This document shows, piece by piece, positions 8,698-17,146 of a stretch of 64,000 nucleotides of DNA. Position 1 is the stretch's first letter. Each line of letters starts with the position of its first letter. The stretch covers positions 1-64,000 of the forward strand of contig CAWGSF010000003.1 in the NCBI GenBank assembly GCA_963825255.1, read 5' to 3'. This stretch comes from JAIBJN01 sp963825255 (lineage in GTDB: Bacteria; Actinomycetota; Thermoleophilia; Gaiellales; Gaiellaceae). The translations under genes and the position numbers were made by a program. The notes under the pieces were generated by a model. That model had not been told where the DNA came from and ran no database searches. It saw only the letters and a list, made by a program, of their open reading frames with translations.

Positions 8698-10080
8698 TCA
8701 TCGCACCGGCAGCCGCAGCTCGAAGCACGAGCCCCTGCCCATAACCGACTCGAGGTGGAGGTCGCCGCCGAGCGCGTGCGCCAGCTCGCGGGAGATGGCG
8801 AGGCCGAGGCCGGTGCCATCGCCGTCCTCCGTCACGAACGGACGGAAGATCCGGTCGCGGTCGCCCGGCGGGACGCCGGGGCCCGAGTCCGTGACGACGA
8901 CCGAGACCGACCCGTTCTCCTTCGCGAGCGCGAGGGAGATCGAGCCGCCGTCCGGGGTCCACGAGAACGCGTTCGAGAGGAGGTTCGAGACGATCTGAAG
9001 CACGCGGTCGCCGTCGGTCTGGACCACCGGGTCGGAGCGGACGGCCAGCTCGTAGCTGATGTCGCGGCGGCGGGCCTCCTCGGTGAACGACTGGTACCCC
9101 TGCTCGACGAGCCGTCGAAGCTCGACCTCGTGCTCCTCGAGGGTGAAGCTGTGGGCCTCGAGCCGGGCGAGGTCGACCAGGTCGCCGACGAGGCGCGCGA
9201 GCCGGTCGCTCTCGGCACGGATCACGGCGAGTGACGCATCGCGGGCCTCGGGGTCGTCCGCGAGGCCCTCGCGGAGAGCGTCCACGTGCCCCCGGATCGC
9301 CGTCACCGGCGTCCGCAGCTCGTGCGAGACGCGGACGAGGAAGTTCCGCTCGTACGCCTCGGCCTCGGCGAGGCGCTCCGTCATCTCGCGGAACCGCTCG
9401 GTGAGGTGCGCGATCTCGTCCTGGGAGCCCGGCTCGGGGAGCTCCGCGCCGTACCGGCGGGCCGCCACCTCGTCGGCCGCGCGCGAGAGCGCCAGGACCG
9501 GCTTCGTGAGCCGGCGGCCCAGGTACCAGACGAGGCCGAGCGCGATCCCGAGGCCCGCGAGGAGAGCGATGCCCAGGCGCTCTGCCAGGAACACCCAGCT
9601 CTGCTGGAGCTCCGCGCGCGGCTTGGCCACGACGAGGGCGCCGAACGTCTCGCCCCCGAGGCTGACCGGGTACGCGGCCGCGAGATACGTCCGGTCCATG
9701 CCCGGCGGCTCGAACTCGATCGTCTGGGAGCGGTCGTCCTCGAGCAACGACCAGTCGAGGTAGCTCCGCGGGAGCCTACGCAGCCCAGAGACCTGGCCGG
9801 GGAAGATCTCCACCCCCGAGTAGTAGATGCGCGAGCCGGTGGCGCGCTCGAGGAGGGGCGGCGCGAACCGCGGCGCGCGGCGGCTCTCCTCGATGCTGGT
9901 GGTCGCCTGGAGCACGTAGAGGTCGGCGAGCCCGTGCGCCTGGCGGCGGAGCTCGTCGAGTGCGCGGGACCGGGTCTCGCTCTGGAAGAAGTGGACGGCG
10001 ACGAGCGCGGTCACGAGCCCGGCGACGAGCACCCCCGCCAGGAAGAGCGCAGGGATGCGGAAGCGCAGCGACCGCAGCAT
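8698..10080 (-). CDS. Two-component sensor histidine kinase (HAMP-HisKA-HATPase)
   Basis: A membrane sensor kinase of 460 residues from ATG 10080 (GAAGAGG upstream). The first helix is FRIPALFLAGVLVAGLVTAL (about 6-25), followed by an extracytoplasmic sensing domain to about residue 165, a second helix LGIALLAGLGIALGLVWYLG, and a HAMP linker (RRLTKPVLALSRAADEV). The phosphorylated His lies in VSHELRTPVTAIRGH. The ATPase domain shows NLLSNAFSWTPDGG (N box), VTDSGPGVP (G1) and GTGLGLAISREL (G2). It lies just downstream of the OmpR-type regulator at 10247, its probable partner, but the two genes are separated by a 169-bp inverted-repeat element. Confidence 0.93.
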   Translation of the reverse strand: MLRSLRFRIPALFLAGVLVAGLVTALVAVHFFQSETRSRALDELRRQAHGLADLYVLQATTSIEESRRAPRFAPPLLERATGSRIYYSGVEIFPGQVSGLRRLPRSYLDWSLLEDDRSQTIEFEPPGMDRTYLAAAYPVSLGGETFGALVVAKPRAELQQSWVFLAERLGIALLAGLGIALGLVWYLGRRLTKPVLALSRAADEVAARRYGAELPEPGSQDEIAHLTERFREMTERLAEAEAYERNFLVRVSHELRTPVTAIRGHVDALREGLADDPEARDASLAVIRAESDRLARLVGDLVDLARLEAHSFTLEEHEVELRRLVEQGYQSFTEEARRRDISYELAVRSDPVVQTDGDRVLQIVSNLLSNAFSWTPDGGSISLALAKENGSVSVVVTDSGPGVPPGDRDRIFRPFVTEDGDGTGLGLAISRELAHALGGDLHLESVMGRGSCFELRLPVR

Positions 10081-10081
10081 C

Positions 10082-10250
10082 GCTAGTGCCTCTTCAGGTG
10101 ATGCTGCCCCGCTCCTGGCGCGCGAGAACCGCGGCAGGCAAGGACGCAGGGAGCCCTCGTATTCGTGAATACGGGGGCGACTGAGGACGAGGCCTGGCGC
10201 GGCTTTGCAGCCGCCAGGAGCGTGGCGGGAATCGCCTGGAGGGGCACTAG
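10082..10250. repeat. MITE-like element 1 with ~40-bp imperfect terminal inverted repeats
   Basis: The ends 10082-10120 and 10212-10250 are inverted copies with roughly 75-80% identity. They include a perfect inner block GCTCCTGGCG / CGCCAGGAGC and a shared CTAGTGCC at the outer ends. The core at 10135-10190 contains GGCAAGGACGCAGGGAGC followed by a small hairpin CGTATTC-gt-GAATACG. A second element with the same core lies at 14979-15145. The left end abuts the kinase start and the right end covers the stop codon of the response regulator. It could be a non-autonomous transposon relic or a structured RNA between the two genes. Confidence 0.6.
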
Positions 10251-10954
10251 GAGGCTTGAGCGGCCTTGGGCTCCGTCGAGACCTTGTAGCCGACGCCCCA
10301 CACGGTGACGACCGGGCAGGCGTCGCCAAGCTTGCGCCGGAGCTGGCGCACGTGGACGTCCACGGTCCGCGTGTCCCCGGCGAACGTGTATCCCCAGACG
10401 CGCTCGAGGAGCTGGTCACGTGTGAGGACGAGGCCGCGGTGGTCGAGGAGGTCCCAGAGGAGGTCGAACTCCTTGGGGGCGAGCTGCACCTCTGTCCCCG
10501 CCACGGTCACCTCGCGGCGGCCGGCGTCGATGTGGAGGTCGCCGTGGTCGATGACCTCGCTGACGAACTCGCGGCGCTCGGGGTTCGACCGCCGCAGGAT
10601 CGACTTGACCCGGGCGACGAGCTCGCCGGGATTGAACGGCTTGGTCAGGTAGTCGTCGGCGCCGACCTCGAGCCCGATGATCTTGTCGATGTCCTCGTCG
10701 CGCGCGCTCAGCATCAGGATGGGGACGTCCGAGCGCTGGCGGATCCGGCGGCAGACGTCGATGCCGTCGAGATCGGGGAGCATGAGGTCGAGGACGATGA
10801 GGGACGGCGGGTCGGCGCTCGCCTTCTCGAGCGCATCGCCGCCCGTGCCCGCGAGGCGCACCGCGAAGCCGGCCCGCTTCAGGTACATCCCCACGAACGA
10901 CGCGATGCTCGGCTCGTCCTCGACCACGAGGATCGACTGCTTCGCCGGGGTCAC
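10247..10954 (-). CDS. OmpR/PhoB-family DNA-binding response regulator
   Basis: The receiver domain starts ILVVEDEPSIASFV (acidic pocket), carries the phospho-accepting Asp in LIVLDLMLPDLDG, the Thr/Ser in LMLSARDED and the Lys in YLTKPFNPGEL. The C-terminal winged helix shows LAPKEFDLLWDLLDHRG, TRDQLLERVWGY, TVDVHVRQLRRKLG and WGVGYK. I chose GTG 10954 (VTPAKQSILVVEDE). A longer TTG start at 11005 lacks a ribosome site and encodes unrelated residues. The 235-residue length is normal. The sensor kinase follows on the same strand after the inverted-repeat element. Confidence 0.93.
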   Translation of the reverse strand: MTPAKQSILVVEDEPSIASFVGMYLKRAGFAVRLAGTGGDALEKASADPPSLIVLDLMLPDLDGIDVCRRIRQRSDVPILMLSARDEDIDKIIGLEVGADDYLTKPFNPGELVARVKSILRRSNPERREFVSEVIDHGDLHIDAGRREVTVAGTEVQLAPKEFDLLWDLLDHRGLVLTRDQLLERVWGYTFAGDTRTVDVHVRQLRRKLGDACPVVTVWGVGYKVSTEPKAAQAS

Positions 10955-10994
10955 GACCCGGTATGGTGGCACACCCACCGGCGGCCGCGACGCA

Positions 10995-11486
10995 CTACGG
11001 TGCAAGGAGGGGGTACGTGCGCGCGACGCGCGGCCAGCGTTTGACCGGCCGATCGCCGATCTGGAATCTCCCGGCCCGCCCCTCGTCGAAGGCGTCCAGG
11101 GTGAGCGATCCGCGGACGACGCCGCTCGCCGAGATGCGATGCCCGCGCGCGACGACCTGCCACGGTGTGGCCCCGAACACGAAGCAGCGCACGTCCGGGC
11201 CCCGGTACTCCACGGTCGTGTCGCTGACCCTCTCGCCCGTCCGGTTGCAGTTGCTGTGAAGGGCGCCTGCCCCGCCGGGAAGGTCGACCACCCGGATGCG
11301 TCCGGTCCGGACTGTGACGATGAGCGACCCTCCGCGCTTCCTCAGCACGGCCGCGCGGCCGTGGCCGTTCCAGAGCTGGAAGCTTTGCGCGCCCGGCGTC
11401 CGCGCCGCCGCATCGGCTCCCGAGGCCGGCGAGACGAGCGTGACGGCGAGAGCCGCGATCAGGGCCAGGAGCGCGAGCCGCCACAT
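10995..11486 (-). CDS. Secreted hypothetical protein with signal peptide
   Basis: A 163-residue protein with a clear signal peptide: MWRLALLALIAALAVTLV then SPASGADA, where cleavage is likely. The mature part has two cysteines (HSNCNRTG and VRCFVFG) that could form a disulfide, and a beta-rich pattern (GSLIVTVRTGRIRVVDLPGG). It precedes the response regulator on the same strand by about 40 bases, so the three genes may form one operon and this protein may relate to the signal sensed. No family was recognised. Confidence 0.7.
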   Translation of the reverse strand: MWRLALLALIAALAVTLVSPASGADAAARTPGAQSFQLWNGHGRAAVLRKRGGSLIVTVRTGRIRVVDLPGGAGALHSNCNRTGERVSDTTVEYRGPDVRCFVFGATPWQVVARGHRISASGVVRGSLTLDAFDEGRAGRFQIGDRPVKRWPRVARTYPLLAP

Positions 11487-11620
11487 GCTGATCGCAACTA
11501 TCGTCGACCGCGGTGAGCCTTCGATTACGGGCGTGTAAAGGAACTGTTAGCGCCCCGAGCAGGAGTTGCGGAGCCGGCCGGCGGCGTCCGCGCCGGGGCG
11601 TAGCATCGTCCGGGCTGCCG

Positions 11621-11878
11621 ATGGACGAACGCGCCCGCCATGACCGCATGGTCAGGCTCCTCGAGGCACGGCTGGAGACCATCGCCCTCGCCTCGGAGCG
11701 GGCCCCGCGGGGCGCACGGCGCTACGAGCGTCAGATCGTCGCCGTCGCGGCCGCGACCCGTCACGCGGTCGAGCTCGAGATCATCTCCGGGGACGAGGCC
11801 GGCTCGATCTGGGCCACGGTCGCCGATCGCCACCCGGACGCCGCCTGGTGCAGGACCGGCTGGCGGCTCGCCGCCTGA
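11621..11878 (+). CDS. Hypothetical protein (85 aa)
   Basis: The ATG at 11621 gives MDERARHDRMVRLLEARLE, a charged helix, then a beta-rich stretch ending GWRLAA. A later ATG (MVRLLEARLE) is an alternative start. TAGCAT lies 14 bases before the ATG. It is oriented away from the secreted protein at 10995. No known domain was seen; a structure-specific or nucleotide-binding role cannot be inferred. Confidence 0.5.
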   Translation: MDERARHDRMVRLLEARLETIALASERAPRGARRYERQIVAVAAATRHAVELEIISGDEAGSIWATVADRHPDAAWCRTGWRLAA

Positions 11879-11888
11879 CGCGCCCCGC

Positions 11889-12092
11889 TCAGGCGACGAG
11901 GCGGACCGTGCCGCGCAGGCCGACGGCGTTCTCGCGCTCCGCGCGCTCCGTCCGCTCCCAGCCGCCGCGGTTCGCCACGGGCTCGCAGAGGTGGCACACG
12001 ATGCGCGCGACCTGCCGCTCGTCGACGCCCCGCCAGTAGCGGAACCGCTCGCCCGCGAGGAGATTCCGGCGGCAGAGCGCGCAGACCGTCAC
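11889..12092 (-). CDS. Small zinc-finger-like protein with two CxxC knuckles
   Basis: A 67-residue protein from GTG 12092. It has CALC near the N-terminus and CHLC about 27 residues later, a four-cysteine arrangement that usually holds one zinc ion. Between them is a basic-aromatic stretch (FRYWRGVDERQ). It may be a small nucleic-acid-binding or structural zinc ribbon. The gene is convergent with the one ending at 11878, only ten bases away. Confidence 0.6.
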   Translation of the reverse strand: MTVCALCRRNLLAGERFRYWRGVDERQVARIVCHLCEPVANRGGWERTERAERENAVGLRGTVRLVA

Positions 12093-12159
12093 CGGCCTCG
12101 ATGGTACGGCGCGGTCCGGACGGCGCCCCGGCCGGTGGCTGCGTCATACTGGCGCCGCC

Positions 12160-12639
12160 ATGCCCAGTGGCCAGGGGTTCGAGGACCGGTCGCCGGTCCC
12201 GTCCGTTCGGGCGAACGGAGAGGACGGCGTCGTCGCCGTGTGCCGGAACGCCGTCGACCGGCTCGCGCGCCGGATCCCGGCCGCCCACGTGTCCTGCCAC
12301 ATGCAGGTCGGCGAGACGCTCCGCGTCATCGCCTCGTCGGGACGGCTCCGCCTGATCTACGAGATGCCACGCGACCGCGGCGGAGTCTGCTGGCGCGCGG
12401 TCGAGACCGGGCGACCGCAGTTGGTCGAGGACGTCAGGCTCGACCCGGACTACGTCGCCGCCGACGAGAGCGTCCGCGCTGAGGTGGCCGTCCCGGTTCG
12501 TTACGGTGACGACGGCGCGCTCGTCCTCGATGCGGAGTTCCCCGATCGACCGTTCTCCCGTGAGGAGGCCGAGGCGGTGCAGGCCGTCGCGGCGCTCCTC
12601 GAGGAGGACGTGCGCCGACCCGCCCGTCAGCCCTCGTAG
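12160..12639 (+). CDS. GAF-domain protein
   Basis: A 159-residue protein consisting essentially of one GAF domain. GAF domains bind small ligands such as cyclic nucleotides, haem or chromophores, or sense redox state. Visible features: an N-terminal helix (CRNAVDRLARRIPAAHVSC), strand ETLRVIASSGRLRLI, GVCWRAVETGRPQLVEDV, AEVAVPVRYGDDGALVLDAEF, and the closing helix FSREEAEAVQAVAALLEED. There is no output domain, so it may act through a partner. The last 13 bases overlap the convergent gene hbd. Confidence 0.7.
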   Translation: MPSGQGFEDRSPVPSVRANGEDGVVAVCRNAVDRLARRIPAAHVSCHMQVGETLRVIASSGRLRLIYEMPRDRGGVCWRAVETGRPQLVEDVRLDPDYVAADESVRAEVAVPVRYGDDGALVLDAEFPDRPFSREEAEAVQAVAALLEEDVRRPARQPS

Positions 12640-13490
12640 GCGAAGAAGCCGCGGCCGGCCTTCCGCCCCAGGAGGCCCTCGTCCCGCATGCGGACGAGCC
12701 TCGGCGGCGGCGCCATGCGCGGCTCGCCGAGAGACTCGTGCAGCGCCTCGGACGCGTGCACGTGGACGTCGACGCCGATCAGGTCGATGAGTGCACACGG
12801 CCCGATGGGCCAGTTCACCCCGCGGGTCATCGCCTTGTCGAGGTCGTCCGGGGTCACCCCCGCCGCGTCGAGCACGCGGACGCAGTCGTTGAGGAGTGGG
12901 ATCAGGATTCGATTGACGACGAAGCCGGGCGTGTCGCCGCACCGGATCGGCTCCTTGCCGAGCCGTTCGGCGAGCGCGTAGGCGGTCTCGACCGCGTCGT
13001 ACGAGGACAGCTCCGTGCGCACGACCTCGACGAGCGGAAGGACGGGCGCGGGGTTGAAGAAGTGCATGCCGACGACCCGCTCCGGGCGCGCCGTCGCCTC
13101 CGCGATCGCCGTCACGGAGAGCGCGGACGTGTTCGTGGCGAGAACGGCGTCCTCGCCGACGACGGCGTCCAGCTCCCGGAAGAGGGCCTGCTTCACGTCG
13201 AGCTCCTCGACGACCGCCTCGACGACGAGGTCGCATCCGGCCAGGTCGTTCACCCCGGTCGTCGTGGTCAGGCGCGCGAGCGCGGCGTCGCGCTCCTCCG
13301 CCGTCAGGCGGCCCTTCTCCACCCCGCGTGCGAGGTAGTGCCCGATCCGGTCGCGGGCCCGTTCGCAGAGCTCCTCGCTCACCTCGCGCCCGACGGTCTC
13401 GATGCCCGCCTGGACGCACACCTGCGCGATTCCGGCCCCCATCGTCCCGAGCCCGACGACCCCGACCCTGCGCACCTCCCTCGCCGCCAC
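12627..13490 (-). CDS. hbd: 3-hydroxyacyl-CoA (3-hydroxybutyryl-CoA) dehydrogenase
   Basis: A soluble NAD-dependent dehydrogenase of 287 residues that oxidises 3-hydroxyacyl-CoA in fatty-acid breakdown or butyrate-type metabolism. The Rossmann nucleotide site is VGVVGLGTMGAGIAQV. The catalytic His-Glu pair lies in RVVGMHFFNPAPVLPLVEVV. The C-terminal domain shows DTPGFVVNRILIPLLND and GVNWPIGPCALIDLIG, both standard for the short stand-alone enzyme. It is divergent from the aldehyde dehydrogenase at 13550, with 59 bases between them. Confidence 0.93.
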   Translation of the reverse strand: MAAREVRRVGVVGLGTMGAGIAQVCVQAGIETVGREVSEELCERARDRIGHYLARGVEKGRLTAEERDAALARLTTTTGVNDLAGCDLVVEAVVEELDVKQALFRELDAVVGEDAVLATNTSALSVTAIAEATARPERVVGMHFFNPAPVLPLVEVVRTELSSYDAVETAYALAERLGKEPIRCGDTPGFVVNRILIPLLNDCVRVLDAAGVTPDDLDKAMTRGVNWPIGPCALIDLIGVDVHVHASEALHESLGEPRMAPPPRLVRMRDEGLLGRKAGRGFFAYEG

Positions 13491-13549
13491 CGCGTGACCG
13501 TACAGGGCGGCGTCCGGCGACGCGAGGCGCAGCGTGGTTGAATAGCCGC

Positions 13550-14980
13550 ATGGCGGTCACGGCCCGCGAGCGGAAGCTCCTCGTCGACGGCGACTGGATC
13601 GAGACGGGCGAGTGGCACGAGGTGCGCTCGCCGTACTCGGGCGAGGTCGTCGGCCGGATCGCCCGCGCCGGAGCCGCCGAGGCCCACGCGGCGGTCGACG
13701 CCGCGGCGCGCGCCATGCGGGAGCCCTTGCCTGCCCACGCACGCGCGGAGATCCTGGATCGCACGGGAGACCTGATCGCCGAGCGCCAGGAGGAGATCGC
13801 CCGGACGATCTCGGACGAGGCCGGGAAGCCCATGAAGGCCGCCCGGGTCGAGGCCGAGCGCGCGGTCTCCACCTTCCGGTCGGCGGCGACCGAGGCGCGG
13901 ACGCTCGTCGGTGAGACGATCCCGATGGACGCGTCGCCGGCGGGAGTCGGGAAGCTCGCCTTCACCCTGCGCGTCCCGATCGGCGTCGTCGGCGCCATCT
14001 CGCCGTTCAACTTCCCCTTCAACCTCGTCGCGCACAAGATCGCTCCCGCCTTCGCAGCCGGGTGCGCGGTCGTCCTCAAGCCCGCCAGCCAGACGCCTAT
14101 GTCGGCACTCCTCCTGGCCGAGCTCGAGACGGCGGCGGGTGTCCCGCCCGGCTGGCTGAACGTGCTCGTCGGCTCGGCCGCCGAGATCGGCGACGTCCTC
14201 GTCGAGGACGAGCGCGTCAGGCTCATCTCGTTCACCGGCTCCGCGGAGGTCGGCTGGAAGCTGCGCGAGCGCGCCGCCCGCAAGAAGGTGCTCCTCGAGC
14301 TCGGGAACACGACGCCGGTGATCGTCGAGGAGGACGCCGACGTCGACGCCGCCGCGACGAAGGTCGCCGCGAACGCTTTCTCCTTCGCCGGTCAGAGCTG
14401 CATCTCCGTCCAGCGCGTGTACGTCGGGCGGGGCGCCTACGACGAGTTCCTCGCCGGCCTGCTCCCGAGCGTCGAGGCGCTCGTCGTCGGCGACCCCGGC
14501 GACGACGAGACTGACGTGGGCCCGGTCATCGACGAGGACGCGCGCGAGCGCATCCTCGCCTGGGTCGACGAGGCGCGCGCCGGGGGCGCGACCGTCCTCG
14601 CGGGCGGGGAGGCGACGGAGGACGGGCTCGTCCGGCCGACCGTCCTCGCGGACGTGACCCCCGAGATGAAGGTCTCGTGCCTCGAGGTCTTCGGCCCGCT
14701 CTGCACGGTCACGCCCTACGACTCCCTCGACGAGGCGCTCGCGCTCGCCAACGGCACCGATTACGGCCTCCAAGCTGGGATCTTCACGAGCAACGTGCAG
14801 ACGGCCCTCCGGGCGGGCACGGAGCTCGACTTCGGCGGCGTCCTCGTCAACGAGGCTCCTACGTTCCGCGCAGACCAGATGCCGTACGGCGGCGTCAAGG
14901 AGTCGGGGAACACCAAGGAGGGGCCGCATTACTCCGTCCGCGAGATGACCGAGGAGCGACTGGTCGTCATCTCGCTGTAA
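13550..14980 (+). CDS. Aldehyde dehydrogenase family protein (NAD(P)-dependent)
   Basis: ATG 13550 gives 476 residues with the ALDH fold. Features: WIETGEWHEVRSPYSGEVVG, PIGVVGAISPFNFPFNL (cofactor site), CAVVLKPASQTP with the Lys, ISFTGSAEVGW, the catalytic Cys in FSFAGQSCISVQRVYV, and EVFGPLCTVTPY near the C-terminus. The general-base Glu region reads LLELGNTTPVIV where most members have ELGGNAP; the Glu is kept but the next residues differ. The closest subfamily is succinate-semialdehyde/glyceraldehyde-type ALDH; the substrate is uncertain. Divergent from hbd. Confidence 0.9.
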   Translation: MAVTARERKLLVDGDWIETGEWHEVRSPYSGEVVGRIARAGAAEAHAAVDAAARAMREPLPAHARAEILDRTGDLIAERQEEIARTISDEAGKPMKAARVEAERAVSTFRSAATEARTLVGETIPMDASPAGVGKLAFTLRVPIGVVGAISPFNFPFNLVAHKIAPAFAAGCAVVLKPASQTPMSALLLAELETAAGVPPGWLNVLVGSAAEIGDVLVEDERVRLISFTGSAEVGWKLRERAARKKVLLELGNTTPVIVEEDADVDAAATKVAANAFSFAGQSCISVQRVYVGRGAYDEFLAGLLPSVEALVVGDPGDDETDVGPVIDEDARERILAWVDEARAGGATVLAGGEATEDGLVRPTVLADVTPEMKVSCLEVFGPLCTVTPYDSLDEALALANGTDYGLQAGIFTSNVQTALRAGTELDFGGVLVNEAPTFRADQMPYGGVKESGNTKEGPHYSVREMTEERLVVISL

Positions 14981-15145
14981 GGGCTCATCTCGGAATGAGG
15001 CCTCGTCGCCAGGGTGTCATGGGCGAGTGCGAGGCAAGGACGCAGGGAGCGCTCGTATCGAAGAGATACGGGCGCGACCGAGGACGCAGCATCGCGCCGT
15101 CCAGGGCGGCCTGGCGGTTCAGCGCCTCATTTCGAGGGGAGTCCT
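14979..15145. repeat. MITE-like element 2, shares its core with the element at 10082
   Basis: The left end (14979-15013) and right end (15111-15145) are imperfect inverted repeats of about 35 bases sharing AATGAGGC and GCCAG blocks. The middle, 15030-15086, is nearly identical to the core of the 10-kb copy: GGCAAGGACGCAGGGAGC, a hairpin CTCGTATC-gaa-GAGATACGGG, then GCGACCGAGGACG. The end sequences differ from those of copy 1, although both are inverted repeats of the same size. It starts at the stop codon of the aldehyde dehydrogenase. Confidence 0.6.
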
Positions 15146-15199
15146 TCACAAACGGCCAGAGCGGTCGGAGGCGTCCGTTAGACTCGTGAGCTGGCTGCG

Positions 15200-15796
15200 A
15201 TGGCCGGACGCATGAACTCCTTCTTCGCCCGCCGAGGCGTCCCGGACTCCTCGACGGAGGAGTACGTCGAGGTCGTCGAGATCGTCGAGCCAATGACCGA
15301 TTTCGAGCCGCAGCCGTCTCCCGATGCCGACGCGGCGTCGCTCGCGCGCGAGCGGCGCGCGCTCGCCCGCCGGCGCGAGGTGGAGATCCGCGACGTCGGG
15401 GGGCTCGCCGTCGAGATGGTGCGCCGGGACCGGTGGAAGCCGGAGCTCCTCATCACGCGCGCGGGCGACGTGCTCCACGTCGAGCAGCGCATGCACGAGC
15501 TCGACTCGCTCCTCGTCGCCGAGGTGGCCGCGCGGAGCTTCCCGGACGCGGCCCAGTGCCGCTGCGGCGCGCCGCTCCCGCCCGGCGTCCACTTCTGCTC
15601 GCACTGCGGCCGCCCGGCGGCGAGCACGCTGCCGGTGGTGACCTGCGCGCACTGCGGCCAGCCCCTTCCCGCCGACGCCAACTTCTGCTCGTTCTGCGGC
15701 AACGCGGCGGCCGCGGCCGAGTACGAGCCGGCACCCGAGCCGTTCGACGAGACGGTCGTCCGACCGCCCGGCGACGAGCCGGAGCGGCGGCCGTGA
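15200..15796 (+). CDS. Double zinc-ribbon protein
   Basis: A 198-residue soluble protein. The N-terminal ~110 residues are acidic then helical (SLARERRALARRREVEIRDV, VEQRMHELDSLLVAEVA). Two zinc ribbons follow: CRCGAPLPPGVHFCSHCG and CAHCGQPLPADANFCSFCG, each with two CxxC pairs. The tail is acidic and Pro-rich. It overlaps the next gene through GTGA (15793-15796), so both are translated together. Paired zinc ribbons of this kind are common in actinobacterial adaptor or regulatory proteins; the target is unknown. MNSFF at 15212 is an alternative start. Confidence 0.7.
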   Translation: MAGRMNSFFARRGVPDSSTEEYVEVVEIVEPMTDFEPQPSPDADAASLARERRALARRREVEIRDVGGLAVEMVRRDRWKPELLITRAGDVLHVEQRMHELDSLLVAEVAARSFPDAAQCRCGAPLPPGVHFCSHCGRPAASTLPVVTCAHCGQPLPADANFCSFCGNAAAAAEYEPAPEPFDETVVRPPGDEPERRP

Positions 15797-16536
15797 GCAC
15801 GCCCCCGCACGAGCCGCCGGACAGCCCACAGGACCCGGCCGCTCACGAGGAGCCCGAGCAGCCGCATTGCCCCCGGTGCGGCGCGCCGCACGACCCGTTG
15901 CAGGAGTACTGCCTCGAGTGCGGCCAGCGGCTGGTTCCGCTCCCCACGAACGTCTGGTCCCGCGAGATCATCTGGGCTCGCGAGTCGCCCGTCTGGCTCT
16001 GGATCGCGCTCGCGGCCCTGCTCCTCGTCGCGCTCGCGGCCGGCGCCATCGTGGCGCTCGCCGCCACCGACGACGATTCCAACGCCTCCCCGGCGGCGTC
16101 GGTCGACACCCGGTTCCGGTCCCCGCCCACGGAGCCGACGATCTCGATCGAGACGCTGACGACTCCGACCGTCACCCTGCCCACCACGACGCTCCCGACC
16201 ACGACGACCTTACCGACGACGACCACCTTCCCCACCACGACGACTGACGACGAGATCATCTCGTGGCCCGCGGGGAAGGACGGCTTCACGGTCGTCCTGC
16301 GCTCGACGCCGGTCTCCGAGGGGCGCGGGCCGGCCGAGGCCGCCGGGGAGAAGGCGCTCGACGCCGGCCTGCCCGAGGTCGGCATCCTCACCTCCTCGAG
16401 CTACTCGAGCCTGAACCCCGGCTACTACGTGACGTTCACGGGTGTCTACGACACGCAGAACGAGGCCGGGAACGCGCTCCCACGAGCCCGCTCGTCGGGC
16501 TTCTCCACGGCGTACGTGCGGGAAGTCTCGAACTGA
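15793..16536 (+). CDS. Membrane protein with N-terminal zinc ribbon and SPOR-like C-terminal domain
   Basis: GTG 15793 overlaps the stop of the upstream zinc-ribbon gene. The 247-residue protein has a zinc ribbon (CPRCGAPHDPLQEYCLECG), a single membrane helix (WLWIALAALLLVALAAGAIV), a long outer linker of Thr/Pro repeats (TLPTTTLPTTTTLPTTTT), and a C-terminal domain of about 75 residues (GFTVVLRSTP ... GYYVTFTGVYDTQNEAGNAL) that resembles the SPOR peptidoglycan-binding fold. The ribbon would face the cytoplasm and the SPOR-like domain the cell wall. It probably works with its neighbour. SPOR assignment is by pattern only. Confidence 0.65.
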   Translation: MSTPPHEPPDSPQDPAAHEEPEQPHCPRCGAPHDPLQEYCLECGQRLVPLPTNVWSREIIWARESPVWLWIALAALLLVALAAGAIVALAATDDDSNASPAASVDTRFRSPPTEPTISIETLTTPTVTLPTTTLPTTTTLPTTTTFPTTTTDDEIISWPAGKDGFTVVLRSTPVSEGRGPAEAAGEKALDAGLPEVGILTSSSYSSLNPGYYVTFTGVYDTQNEAGNALPRARSSGFSTAYVREVSN

Positions 16537-16676
16537 ACCTCGGGCGCCGTCTCGGCCTGACTTTGTAACAGCTTGACAGGCCGTGTTAGACTCCTCCGCA
16601 CGTGCCTCGGGGGGCGCCTTCTTAACCCGATGTTAACTGTGATTTGCAGGTGTTTCATGCGAGGCGGTGATAGCTT

Positions 16677-17129
16677 GTGACGGAGCAACTCCAGAAGAGG
16701 ATCCTGACCCGCATGTATCAGTACTCCCGAGCAATCTACCGCTCCATCAAGGACCTCGTCGATCCCTGGGCCGAGCCCGAGAAGCAGGTCGAGCACCGGC
16801 GGGAGGTGCTGGCGGCCTGCGAGGAGACCGTCGAGCGGCTCGCCAAGGACCCGCGCTACTTCGCGCATCCCGACCGGGCGCTCTTCCAGGACATCCGGCG
16901 CTACTTCCCGATCGTGTACCAGGCGCAGGTCGCCTGGGCCGTGACCGAGGGGATCGGCGCCGCGGTCGAGTACATCGAGGCCCAGATCGAGGCCGGGGCG
17001 TTCGACGGAGGGATCGCGCGCTGCCGCGCGACCACGCGCAAGGGCAAGCCGTGCCAGCGCACGCCGCTCCCCGAGCGCGAGTACTGCCCCTCCCACCAGC
17101 ACCTCGAAGCGCGACCGCAAGCGGCGTAG
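16677..17129 (+). CDS. Hypothetical protein with C-terminal Cys/His motif
   Basis: A 150-residue protein from GTG 16677 (GAGGCGG upstream; ATG at MYQYSR is an alternative). The main part is helical and rich in Tyr and Arg (MYQYSRAIYRSIKDLVDPW, YFPIVYQAQVAWAVTEGIG). The end carries RCRATTRKGKPCQRT then EYCPSH, a Cys-Cys-Cys-His pattern like the short zinc knuckles at the ends of some actinobacterial proteins. A TGTTAGACT stretch at 16584-16592 looks like an extended -10 box. Function unknown. Confidence 0.6.
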   Translation: MTEQLQKRILTRMYQYSRAIYRSIKDLVDPWAEPEKQVEHRREVLAACEETVERLAKDPRYFAHPDRALFQDIRRYFPIVYQAQVAWAVTEGIGAAVEYIEAQIEAGAFDGGIARCRATTRKGKPCQRTPLPEREYCPSHQHLEARPQAA

Positions 17130-17146
17130 CGGGCTCCTCGCCCAGC

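Noticed and set aside
13379..14929. Long open frame opposite the aldehyde dehydrogenase gene
   Set aside because: It is a mirror of a strongly supported ALDH gene; high GC leaves the antisense frames open. The protein is Arg/Asp/Gly-rich and has no domain pattern.
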